From the NCBI GenBank assembly GCA_020851795.1, contig JADZCA010000046.1:1-64000 (forward strand): a stretch of 64,000 bases of DNA, given 5' to 3'. Each line of letters opens with the position of its first letter. Within the stretch, counting starts at the first letter, position 1. The translations under genes and the position numbers were made by a program. This DNA is from Planctomycetota bacterium (lineage in GTDB: Bacteria > Planctomycetota > PLA2 > JAEUHO01). The notes beneath the pieces were generated by a model. The model did not search any database. It was not told the origin of the DNA and was given only the letters and a program-made list of their open reading frames with translations. Positions 33,304 through 41,852 of this stretch are shown one piece after another.

Positions 33304-35459
33304 GCGCGCGCCGGCGGGTCCCGCGTGTGCTCGTGCTGCCGGCGGCGGCCGCGACGTGGGCGGTCGCCACGGTGCCCGGCGTGGCGTGGCCGGTGTGGGC
33401 GGGGCTCGCCCTCGCGGTGTCGATGCGTGCGCTCTCGCCCTCCTTCGGGCTGCGCCTCGGCGCGCGCACCGCGGCCGCCGCGTGGCTGTTCCTGCCCGCC
33501 GCCGCCACCGCGTACGTCGCGGTGGTCGCACGGACCGGCGGCGCGCCGGGCCCCGCGCTCCTCACCGCGGCGACCGGGGCGCTCGCGATGACGCTGCTCG
33601 CGCCGCCCTCGCCGTCGGCGTGGGCGCGCGTCGCCGCGCTCGAGTCGGTCGCGGTGCTCGGGGCGTGCGTCGCCGCGCCCGGCGTCGCGACCTCGCTCGC
33701 CGCGGTCGCCTTCGTGCTCACGCTCGCGAGCGCGGCGGTCGTCGTGCCGCTCGGCGCGCCGCGCCCCTCGGACGCGAGCGCCGAGGCCACCGTGCGCCGC
33801 GTCCACGTCGCGGTGCCCGGCGGGGCGCGGATGCCGTGGCGGACGCTCGCGGCACTGCTCGCGGTCGGGCTCACGGTGGGGCTGTGGCTCTTCGCGACGC
33901 TGCCCGCGCGCAGCGCACGGCGGGGCGCGGACCGCCTCTCCGCCGCGCTCCGCCCGGACTTCGCGCCCGAGGGCGCCCCGGGGCTGCGCGAGGACCGCGC
34001 CTCCGACGACGTCGCGCGCACCGGCCTGAGCAGCGGGCCCACGAGCCCGTTCCGCCGCGGCCTGCGCATGGACCCGCGCGTCGTGCTCCGCGTCGAGGTC
34101 GAGGACGGCCGCAAGGGCCCCGCCCCGCTCTACCTGCGGGCGCGGGCCTACGACCGCTTCGACGGGCGCGCGTGGTCGCGCTCCCCCGACGAGGACCGCG
34201 AGACCCGCGTCACCGACGACCCCGACCGGCCGACCTTCGCCCGCTTCCGCCGCGACGAGGTCACGGGGCGGGCGTGGCGGCTCTCGTTCGTGGACGTGCT
34301 CGGCCGCGGCTCGAGCGCGCCGCTCTGCCTGCTGCCCGGGACCCGCTCGGTGCGCCTCGTGCGCGTAGGGGACGTCGCCGCCGTGCGCGCGACGGTGGAC
34401 GGCGTCGTGCGGATCCTCCCCGGCGTCCCGTGGAAGCCCGGCGACCGCTACGAGACGTGGGGCCCGTTCGAGGGGCAGGACCGCGCGGGCCTCGAGGCGC
34501 TGCGCAGCGACGCCGAGGTCTCGCCGTCGCCGGCGTTCGTCGAGACGCCGCCCGAGGTCGGCAAGGTGCTCGCGCTCGCGCGCGCCGCGGTGGGGGACGC
34601 GACGTCGGCGGCCGAGCGGGCCCGCCGCGTCGAGGCGTGGCTGCGCTCCCCGCCCTTCCGCTGGGCCACCGAGGCCGACGTGGACGCCGCACGTCCCGTG
34701 CTCGACTTCGTCACGAGGGCCCGCCGCGGACACTGCTGGTGCTACGCCTCGGCGATGACGCTGATGATGCGCTCGCTCGGGCACCCCGCGCGCTTCGCGC
34801 AGGGCCTGCGCGGCGGCGACTGGCTCGAGTCGCTGCGCGAGTGGTCGTTCCGCGGCTCGGACGCGCACGCGTGGTGCGAGGTGTGGTTCGAGGGCGGCGG
34901 GTGGGTGACCTACGACCCCACGCCCGCGACCGCCGAGACGCGCACCGGCGAGGACGAGGGCGCCGAGCCCGACGACGCGCCGTCCTTTTGGGAGCGCCTC
35001 GCGGGATGGTCGCCCGCGGACCGCCGCCGCTTCGTGGACGGGCTCGTCGCGTCGGCGGCGGGCCTCTTCGCGTCGGCGGCGACGTGGCTCCCGCCCGCGG
35101 CGGCGCTCGCGTTCGCCGTCGCGTGGGCCGCGCTGCGGCGCCGCCGTCGCCGCGTCGCGCGGGCCGCGGCCGCGGTCCCCGTCGGGCTCCCCGACGGGCC
35201 CTACGTGCAGGCGCTGCTCGCGCTCGCGCAGGCCCACGTGCCGCGTCGCGCGGCGGAGACGCCGAGCGAGTTCCTCGCGCGGGTCGGGCGCGCCCGACCG
35301 GACGCCGCGGGCCCGCTCGCGACGCTGACCGGCCACCACGACGCGACGCGCTACGGCGGCCTCGAGACCGACGCCGAGGCCCGCCGGGCCGACGCCGCGG
35401 CGGTGGAGGCGGTGCGCGCGGCGCTGCGCCGACGCGAGCCGGCTCCGAGGGCCCCGTAG
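33300..35459 (+). CDS. Transglutaminase-like membrane protein (TgpA type)
   Basis: 719 residues. About five or six N-terminal helices, then a periplasmic transglutaminase-like core (RRGHCWCYASAMTLMMRSLG, DAHAWCEVWFEGGGW, YDPTP: Cys, His, Asp), then one helix (WLPPAAALAFAVAWAAL) and a cytoplasmic DUF4129-like tail (ETPSEFLARVGRARP). This is the TgpA layout. It is translationally coupled to DUF58. The substrate is unknown. Confidence 0.88.
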   Translation: MSARRRVPRVLVLPAAAATWAVATVPGVAWPVWAGLALAVSMRALSPSFGLRLGARTAAAAWLFLPAAATAYVAVVARTGGAPGPALLTAATGALAMTLLAPPSPSAWARVAALESVAVLGACVAAPGVATSLAAVAFVLTLASAAVVVPLGAPRPSDASAEATVRRVHVAVPGGARMPWRTLAALLAVGLTVGLWLFATLPARSARRGADRLSAALRPDFAPEGAPGLREDRASDDVARTGLSSGPTSPFRRGLRMDPRVVLRVEVEDGRKGPAPLYLRARAYDRFDGRAWSRSPDEDRETRVTDDPDRPTFARFRRDEVTGRAWRLSFVDVLGRGSSAPLCLLPGTRSVRLVRVGDVAAVRATVDGVVRILPGVPWKPGDRYETWGPFEGQDRAGLEALRSDAEVSPSPAFVETPPEVGKVLALARAAVGDATSAAERARRVEAWLRSPPFRWATEADVDAARPVLDFVTRARRGHCWCYASAMTLMMRSLGHPARFAQGLRGGDWLESLREWSFRGSDAHAWCEVWFEGGGWVTYDPTPATAETRTGEDEGAEPDDAPSFWERLAGWSPADRRRFVDGLVASAAGLFASAATWLPPAAALAFAVAWAALRRRRRRVARAAAAVPVGLPDGPYVQALLALAQAHVPRRAAETPSEFLARVGRARPDAAGPLATLTGHHDATRYGGLETDAEARRADAAAVEAVRAALRRREPAPRAP

Positions 35460-35558
35460 CCCGCCGGGCGCACGGGCCGGCGGGGTCGGGGCCGCACGTA
35501 CGGTCGGCGCGCGGACGGCCGCGACCTTCGCGAGTGGTCGGCGGCCCGCGCCGCGGGA

Positions 35559-35564
35559 TAGGCT
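35559..35564 (+). promoter_or_regulatory. -10 element for the cca operon
   Basis: TAGGCT, 10 nt before ATG 35575, giving at most a few leader bases. Confidence 0.4.
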
Positions 35565-35574
35565 CTCGCGCGCC

Positions 35575-36933
35575 ATGGCCGCCTCCGTCCCCCGCACCGT
35601 CGCACTCGCCGTCGCCCGCCGGCTCGCCGCGCACGGCCACCGAGTGCTCTTCGCCGGCGGGTGCGTGCGCGACCGCCTGCTCGGGCTCGAGCCGGGCGAC
35701 CACGACCTCGCGACGTCGGCGCACCCCGAGCAGGTCGAGGCGCTGTTCCCGCACGCGGTCACGGTGGGGGCGCGCTTCGGCGTCGTCGTCGTGCCGGCGG
35801 AGGGGTGCAACGTCGAGGTGGCGACGTTCCGCGCCGACGGACGCTACGTGGACGGGCGCCGCCCCGAGGGCGTCGTGTTCTCCGACCCGCCCACCGACGC
35901 GGCGCGACGCGACTTCACCGTCAACGGGCTGTTCGAGGAGCCCGAGACGGGCGAGGTGCTCGACTACGTGGGCGGGCGGCAGGACCTCGCCGCGCGGCTG
36001 CTGCGCGCGATCGGCGACCCGGAGGCGCGGTTCCGCGAGGACCACCTCCGGCTCCTGCGCGCCGTGCGCTTCGCCGCGCGGCTGCGCTTCGCGATCGAGC
36101 CCGCGACGTGGGCGGCGATCCGCCGCCTCGCGCCGCTCGCGGCCGACGTCTCGCCGGAGCGGACGCGCGACGAGCTCGTCAAGGCGCTCGTCGCGGGCCG
36201 CGGTCGCGCGCTGCGCCTGCTCGCCCGCTCCGGGCTGCTCGACGTCGTCCTCCCCGAGATCGCGGCGATGCGCGGCGTGCCGCAGCCGCCGCCGTTCCAC
36301 CCCGAAGGCGACGTGTTCGTGCACACCGCGCTCGTGCTCGACCGGCTCGAGCTCGACGGGCTCGACGCCGAGGCCCGCGAGGACGTCGTGCTCGGCGCGA
36401 TGCTCCACGACGTCGGCAAGCCGCCGACGAAGACCGTGGACCCCGACGGGCGCGTCCGCTTCAACGGGCACGACGCGCTCGGGGCGCGCATGACCGAGGC
36501 GCTGGGCGAGCGGATGCGCTGGCCCCGCCGCCGGACCGAACGGGTCGCCGACCTCGTCGCGACGCACATGACCTTCCCCAACCTGCCCAAGATGCGCCGC
36601 CACCGGCTGCGGGAGTTCCTCGGCGCGCCCGACCTGCCGCTGCACCTCGCGCTGCACCGCGCCGACTGCGGGGCCAGCCACGGGGACCTGTCGCTCGCGC
36701 GCTTCTGCGACGAGCAGGTCGCGGCGTTCCGGGCCGAGCCCGTGCTCCCGCCGCCGATCGTCCGCGGCGACGACCTGCTCGCGGTCGGGTACGCGCCGGG
36801 CCGCCGCCTCGGGGTGCTGCTGCGGTGGCTGCGCGAGGAGCAACTCGAGGGGAAGGTCGATTCGAAGGAGGCGGCGGTCCGGCGCGTGCTGGACCGCTAC
36901 CCGCCCGACTCGTCCGAGGTGCCCGCCCCGTGA
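35575..36933 (+). CDS. cca: CCA-adding tRNA nucleotidyltransferase / poly(A) polymerase family
   Basis: 452 residues. Class II nucleotidyltransferase head: GGCVRDRLLG (28-37), DHDLATSA (42-49, metal aspartates), RRDFTVNG (111-118), then FREDHLRLLRAVRFAARL. An HD domain follows (FVHTALVLDRL, AMLHDVGKPPTKT, FNGHDALGARM). Enzymes of this type rebuild the tRNA CCA end or add poly(A); the HD domain favours CCA/phosphohydrolase types but does not settle it. First gene of a six-gene coupled run. Confidence 0.88.
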   Translation: MAASVPRTVALAVARRLAAHGHRVLFAGGCVRDRLLGLEPGDHDLATSAHPEQVEALFPHAVTVGARFGVVVVPAEGCNVEVATFRADGRYVDGRRPEGVVFSDPPTDAARRDFTVNGLFEEPETGEVLDYVGGRQDLAARLLRAIGDPEARFREDHLRLLRAVRFAARLRFAIEPATWAAIRRLAPLAADVSPERTRDELVKALVAGRGRALRLLARSGLLDVVLPEIAAMRGVPQPPPFHPEGDVFVHTALVLDRLELDGLDAEAREDVVLGAMLHDVGKPPTKTVDPDGRVRFNGHDALGARMTEALGERMRWPRRRTERVADLVATHMTFPNLPKMRRHRLREFLGAPDLPLHLALHRADCGASHGDLSLARFCDEQVAAFRAEPVLPPPIVRGDDLLAVGYAPGRRLGVLLRWLREEQLEGKVDSKEAAVRRVLDRYPPDSSEVPAP

Positions 36934-38915
36934 ACCGACCTCCGAAGGCGACACTGCGTTACGCCGTCGTAGCGCTGCTGCTCTCGGCGTGCCCCGTGGC
37001 CCACCGCGGCGCCCACGCCGAGGACGCCGCCGACCCGGTGGTCGCGCTCCGCACGGCGGAGCGGGCGTCGGCGAGCACCGAAGAGCGCCTCGAGGCCGCG
37101 CGGACGCTCGTCCGGGGCGGCGCGTGTCCCGACGCCGAGCGGGTGCTGCGCGTGGCCACGGCGCTGGTCGGGGCCGACCCCGCGACCGCGGGCACCCTCG
37201 CGCGGATCGCGCTCGACGCGGCCTACCCGCGCAAGGAGAGCCGGGACCGGCTCGCGCTCGCCGCCGAAGGCGCGCTCGCGGCGGCCGGCGCCGACGCCGT
37301 CCGCGCGCAGGACCTGCGGGCGATCCTGCTGCTCGCGGGTCGCCGCGACCTCGCGACCGGGCTCCTCGACCGGGAGCCCCCGACGGCGCTCGCCGTCGAG
37401 GTCGTCCGTCGCGACGCTCCGTGGCACGCCGGGGACGGCGCCCCGACGGCGGCGGCGTGGGCGGCGGCGAACGCCGCCGCGGCGGCGCTCGATCGCGCCA
37501 CCGAGGACGACCCGACGGTCGCCGCGGCCGGGCTCGACGCGCTCGTCACGATGCGCGAGTCGGCGCTCCCGTTGCTGCTCGCCACCGCCAGACCCGGCCC
37601 GTCCCCGACGCCGCCCGGCCTCGTCCCGCGGCGCGTGCGCGCGATCGTCGCGCTCGGCGCGATCGGCGACGCCCGCGCGACCGAGGCGCTGCTGCCGTGC
37701 CTCGACGACCGCCAGGACGGGTGGGTGCGGTTGGCCGCGACCGAGGCGCTCGGCACGCTGCGCGACCCGCGCGCGGTCGTGCCGCTCTGCCGCGTGCTCT
37801 TCTACCTGGGCGACCGCCACCGCCCGCACGACGGGTGGGAGTACCCGGGTGCGGGCAACACCGACGTGCCCGAGGACGCCTGGGCCGACGTCGCGTACTA
37901 CACGATCGACGAGGCGGCGTGCGACGCGCTGCTGCGCTTGGGCGTGCGCACCAGCGCGGAGTGGCTCCTCGAGCAGCGCCTCGACCCGCGCACCGGACGT
38001 TGGCGCATCCGCGTGCTGCAAGACGCGGTGGACGCGATCCGCCGCGCGTTCCCCGACGCCCCGACCGGCTACGAGCCCGACGCCGGCTACCCCGAGCGCC
38101 AGGCCGCCACCGACGCGCTGCGGACGTGGTGGCGCAAGGGCCCGCGGCTGCGGACCCCGCTCGCGGAGGACGACCCGGTCGTCGCGGCGTCGCTGCGCGA
38201 GCTCGCCGGTCGCATCGGCGGCGCGAAGGTCCCGGTGATCGACCTCCAGATCGCCAAGGCGAGCGCGGCGTTCCTGGGCCCGCCGATGACGCCGGCGGTC
38301 CTCGCGGTGCTCGCGACGTCCACGCGCAAGGTGCAGCGTGCCGAGCTCGCGCTCGTGCTCGGCACGCTGCGCGACCGTCGGGCGGTCGCGCCGCTGCTCG
38401 CGCTGACGAGCGACCCGGTGCCCGCCGTCCGCGCCAACGCCGCCGAGGCGCTGGTCGCGTACGCCGACCCCGAGGTCCCGACGCTGCTCGAGGGCACGAC
38501 CGACGTCACCGAGGACGCGATCGTGGCGCGTTGGCTCGCGCTGCTCGACGACCCCGAGCCCGCGCCGCGCGTCGCTGCGGTGAAGGCCCTGGCCAGCGTC
38601 CGGCCGCGCGCCGCCGTGGTGGCCGCGCTCGACGCGCACCGTCCCGAGGCGCACCGCGAGAACGACTTCGGCGACTGGCGCCTCGCCGACGCCGTCGCGC
38701 GCCTCGTCCACGCGGGCACCGGGCTCGACGCCGTGCTGGCGGTGCTCGACGAGCCCGACCTGTTCCGCCGCCGCTTCGTCTGGGAGCTGCTGCGAGGGGC
38801 CCTGCGCCTCGACCCGAGGGCCTTCGACCCGACGCCGACGCCGGGCGCGCTCGGCCGGCGCCCCCTCGACCGCACCACCGTCGAGGCCGCGCTCGCCGCA
38901 CGGAGGCGCACGTGA
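36930..38915 (+). CDS. HEAT-repeat lipoprotein
   Basis: 661 residues from GTG 36930 overlapping the cca stop. The signal RYAVVALLLSAC is a probable lipobox. PBS-lyase/HEAT repeats are clear: VRAIVALGAIGDARATEALLP, VRLAATEALGTLRDPRAVVPL, AELALVLGTLRDRRAVAPLLAL, and VRANAAEALVAYADPEVPTLL. Probably an envelope scaffold. Followed with overlap by the ABC ATPase. Confidence 0.8.
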   Translation: MNRPPKATLRYAVVALLLSACPVAHRGAHAEDAADPVVALRTAERASASTEERLEAARTLVRGGACPDAERVLRVATALVGADPATAGTLARIALDAAYPRKESRDRLALAAEGALAAAGADAVRAQDLRAILLLAGRRDLATGLLDREPPTALAVEVVRRDAPWHAGDGAPTAAAWAAANAAAAALDRATEDDPTVAAAGLDALVTMRESALPLLLATARPGPSPTPPGLVPRRVRAIVALGAIGDARATEALLPCLDDRQDGWVRLAATEALGTLRDPRAVVPLCRVLFYLGDRHRPHDGWEYPGAGNTDVPEDAWADVAYYTIDEAACDALLRLGVRTSAEWLLEQRLDPRTGRWRIRVLQDAVDAIRRAFPDAPTGYEPDAGYPERQAATDALRTWWRKGPRLRTPLAEDDPVVAASLRELAGRIGGAKVPVIDLQIAKASAAFLGPPMTPAVLAVLATSTRKVQRAELALVLGTLRDRRAVAPLLALTSDPVPAVRANAAEALVAYADPEVPTLLEGTTDVTEDAIVARWLALLDDPEPAPRVAAVKALASVRPRAAVVAALDAHRPEAHRENDFGDWRLADAVARLVHAGTGLDAVLAVLDEPDLFRRRFVWELLRGALRLDPRAFDPTPTPGALGRRPLDRTTVEAALAARRRT

Positions 38916-39970
38916 GCGCGCCCGACCCCGTCGTCACGCTCACGGGCGTCGTCGTCGAGCTCGGCGGGCAGCGGGTGCTCGACCGCGTGGACGTCGAGGC
39001 GCGCCGCGGCCGCGTCCTCGTGCTGCTCGGCCGCAGCGGCGCCGGCAAGACGACGCTGCTGCGGGTCGTCGCCGGCCTCGAGGCCCCCGACGAGGGCACG
39101 GTGCACGTGGACGGGCACCTCGTCGCGGGCGGCGGCGCGCGCGTGCCGCCGGAGCGCCGCGGCGTCGGGATGGTGTTCCAGACGCTCGAGCTGTGGCCCC
39201 ACATGACCGCGGCGGAGAACGTCGCGTTCGGCCTCGCGGGGCGGCCGCGCGGCGCCCGCGCCGGCGAGCACCCGCGGGTGCTCGAGGTCGCCGCCGCCGT
39301 CGGGTTCCCCGCGTCGCTGTTGCGGCGGCGCCCGCCGTCGCTCTCCGGCGGCGAGCGCCAGCGCGTCGCGATCGCCCGCGCGCTCGCGCCGGCCCCGGCG
39401 GTGCTGCTCTACGACGAACCGCTCGCGCACCTCGACCCGTCGCTGCGCGACGACGTGCGCGCGCTCGTCCGGCGCGTCACCGCCGCGACGGGGACGTCGG
39501 CCGTCTACGTCACGCACGACCCCGAGGAGGCGACCGAGGTCGGCGACGACCTCGTCGTGCTCGAGCGCGGGCGCGTCGTCGAGCGCGGGACGCCGGCGGA
39601 GGTGTTCCGCGCGCCGCGCACGTGGGCCGGGGCCCGCGCGCTCGGCGCCGCGGCCGGCGTGCGGGGCCGGCGTCGCGAGGCGGGCGTCGTCGAGACGCCG
39701 CTCGGCGCGCTGGCGGTGGTCGCCGACCCCGCGCTCGACGCCGGGCGCGTGGTGCTGCGCCCGGCACAGGTCGCCCCCGCGGCCGACGGGCCCCGCTACG
39801 ACGTCGTGGACGCGCACCCGGTGGTCGGCGGCCACGCGTTCACCGTGCGCCTCCCCGACGGGGTGCTCGTCGAGGGACGGTCGTCGTCGCCGGTCGCGGT
39901 GGGGGCGACGACGGCGGTGCGCGTGGAGGGGTTGTGCGCGTTCGTGCCCGAGGAGGGTCCGTCCCGATGA
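38912..39970 (+). CDS. ABC transporter ATP-binding protein (PotA/FbpC type) with TOBE-like tail
   Basis: 352 residues. Walker A GRSGAGKTT (40-48), Q-loop Q90, signature LSGGERQ (144-150), Walker B VLLYDE (164-169), and H202 switch. The C-terminal 120 residues resemble a TOBE substrate-sensing domain (VVLRPAQVAPA), as in spermidine, iron or sugar importers. No permease or binding protein is adjacent, so its partners lie elsewhere. It overlaps neighbours on both sides (GTGA, ATGA). Confidence 0.88.
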   Translation: MSAPDPVVTLTGVVVELGGQRVLDRVDVEARRGRVLVLLGRSGAGKTTLLRVVAGLEAPDEGTVHVDGHLVAGGGARVPPERRGVGMVFQTLELWPHMTAAENVAFGLAGRPRGARAGEHPRVLEVAAAVGFPASLLRRRPPSLSGGERQRVAIARALAPAPAVLLYDEPLAHLDPSLRDDVRALVRRVTAATGTSAVYVTHDPEEATEVGDDLVVLERGRVVERGTPAEVFRAPRTWAGARALGAAAGVRGRRREAGVVETPLGALAVVADPALDAGRVVLRPAQVAPAADGPRYDVVDAHPVVGGHAFTVRLPDGVLVEGRSSSPVAVGATTAVRVEGLCAFVPEEGPSR

Positions 39971-41163
39971 ACCGATCGCGTGCGTTGCGGCTCCTCGCGG
40001 GGCTCTCGGTGCTCGCGGCCGCCGCCTGCGGCGGCGACGAGCCGCCGGCGAAGCCGCCGACCCCGTCGCCCCTGCCCGCGGCGACTCCGGTGCCCGCGCC
40101 GGGCGGCGCAGCCACGGCGCCCGGCGTGCCGGCGGCCGCGCCCGTGCCCACGCGGCCGATGTTCGAGTCGGCGGCACAGTGCGGCGAGTGCCACAAGGCG
40201 ATCTGGGCCGAGTGGAAGGCCTCGTTCCACGGGCAGGCGATGACGGACCCGCACTTCCTCAAGCTGTCCGACGGGCTCAAGCAGGAGGAGTGCATCCGCT
40301 GCCACGCGCCGGTCCCGCTGCGCGAGATGGACAACTGGGAGACCCCGATCGCGCGCGCCGACCGGCGCGAGGACGCCGTCTCCTGCCTCTCCTGCCACCA
40401 GTCCGGCGGCAACGTCGCGGGCACCCGCGGCCTGCCCGGCCCCTGCCGCCCGGTCAAGGACCCCGACCAGAGCGACCCGACGAAGGTCTGCTTCACCTGC
40501 CACAACCAGCACAAGACCGGCGAGGAGTGGCTCGCGGGGCCCTACGCGCCCGACGCCCCCGAGCCGCGCCAGGTCGAGCGCAAGACGTGCCTCGACTGCC
40601 ACATGCCCTACGTCGAACGCCCGCTCGTCGAGGGCGGGGTGCCGCGCCGCTCGCGGCGCCACACGTGGCCGGGCGGCCACGACATGGCCCAGCTGCGGCG
40701 CGCGGCCAAGCTCGAGGTCGAGACGACGCCCGTCGAGGGCGGCACGCGCATCCGCACGTGGCTGACCAACGTGGGCGCGGGGCACAACATCCCCTCCGAC
40801 GCACGCCACCGTTCCTTCGACGTCTACGTGAAGGTGTGGGACGAGGAGGGCCGCGTCGTCCTCGACCCGCTCGACCCCGACCCGACCAAGCAGAGCCGCG
40901 CCCAGACCGCGAAGTACCGCCTGCAGTACCGCAACTCGAGCCTGCCCGACACGCAGGTGCCGCCGCTCGCGCGCGTCTCGGGGCTGGGCGGCTGGAAGGG
41001 CACGGTGGACGTGCCCGTCGCCCGGGGTCGCGGCGAGGCGTGGCTCGTCTACCGCCTCACGCCCGAGGACGCGCTCGTCGCCGGGTCCCTCGCCGAGGGG
41101 CCGTACACGATGAACGTCGCGCGCCGGGTGTCGGTCATCGAGTTCACGTTCGGAGGGCGCTAG
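39967..41163 (+). CDS. Pentahaem c-type cytochrome lipoprotein (cytochrome c554-like)
   Basis: 398 residues. Lipobox LSVLAAAAC (Cys21), a proline/alanine linker, then five haem motifs: CGECH (72), CIRCH (109), CLSCH (140), CFTCH (175) and CLDCH (208). The order and FHGQAM between the first two resemble cytochrome c554-type multihaem proteins. The C-terminal part is beta-rich. It carries electrons in the periplasm; donor and acceptor are unknown. ATG overlaps the ABC gene's stop. Confidence 0.9.
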   Translation: MNRSRALRLLAGLSVLAAAACGGDEPPAKPPTPSPLPAATPVPAPGGAATAPGVPAAAPVPTRPMFESAAQCGECHKAIWAEWKASFHGQAMTDPHFLKLSDGLKQEECIRCHAPVPLREMDNWETPIARADRREDAVSCLSCHQSGGNVAGTRGLPGPCRPVKDPDQSDPTKVCFTCHNQHKTGEEWLAGPYAPDAPEPRQVERKTCLDCHMPYVERPLVEGGVPRRSRRHTWPGGHDMAQLRRAAKLEVETTPVEGGTRIRTWLTNVGAGHNIPSDARHRSFDVYVKVWDEEGRVVLDPLDPDPTKQSRAQTAKYRLQYRNSSLPDTQVPPLARVSGLGGWKGTVDVPVARGRGEAWLVYRLTPEDALVAGSLAEGPYTMNVARRVSVIEFTFGGR

Positions 41164-41852
41164 TGCGCGCCCGCTCCGCGACGCTCGCCTCGCTCCTGTG
41201 CGTGGCGGGGTGCGCTTCCGAGGGCGCGCGTGCGCACGTGGACCTGCCGCGCGGCCGCGCGCCGAGCGAGCAGGACCGCGTGGCCCGCGAGGTCGGGCGG
41301 CTGCTCGGCAGCGACGCGCGCGCGTCCAAGGAGGCCGAGGACGCCCTGCACGCGCTCGACGCGCCGGGCCGCGCCGCCCTCGCGGCGCACGCACGCCGCA
41401 TCCCCGGCGAGCGCGACCCGCGCTGGCTCCACGTGCTCGACGAGCACGGGCTCCTCCCGCCGCTCTCCGACCGCGACCTCGTCGCGCTGCACCTGTGGGA
41501 GGCGGCGCGCGGGGGCGCTCCGGCGGTCGCCAAGGCGCAGGCCACGCTCGAGCGCGTCGCGGTGTCCGACCCCGAGGTGCTGGTCGAGGCGATCGCCCGC
41601 CCCGGACCCAGCCGTGACCTCGTCGCCCTCGTGCTCGGCCGTTCCCACGTGACGCGCGCCGTGCCCGCGCTCGTCGCGCTCTACCGCGACGGCACGACGG
41701 CGGCCGAGCGCCGCGCCGCCGCCGACGCGCTCGGCCGCCTGCTCGGCGCCGACGCCCGACCGCCCGCCGACGCGGACGACGCCGAGCGCGCCGTCGAAGC
41801 GCGTCGGCTGCTCGCCATCCTCCCGACGGAGAAGCCCCGTGGTGCTCCCTAG
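41163..41852 (+). CDS. Small helical lipoprotein
   Basis: 229 residues with lipobox LLCVAGC. The rest is helical with weak HEAT-like character (AERRAAADALGRLLGADA). GTG 41163 shares a base with the preceding stop, and the next gene starts inside it. No family recognised. Confidence 0.65.
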   Translation: MRARSATLASLLCVAGCASEGARAHVDLPRGRAPSEQDRVAREVGRLLGSDARASKEAEDALHALDAPGRAALAAHARRIPGERDPRWLHVLDEHGLLPPLSDRDLVALHLWEAARGGAPAVAKAQATLERVAVSDPEVLVEAIARPGPSRDLVALVLGRSHVTRAVPALVALYRDGTTAAERRAAADALGRLLGADARPPADADDAERAVEARRLLAILPTEKPRGAP

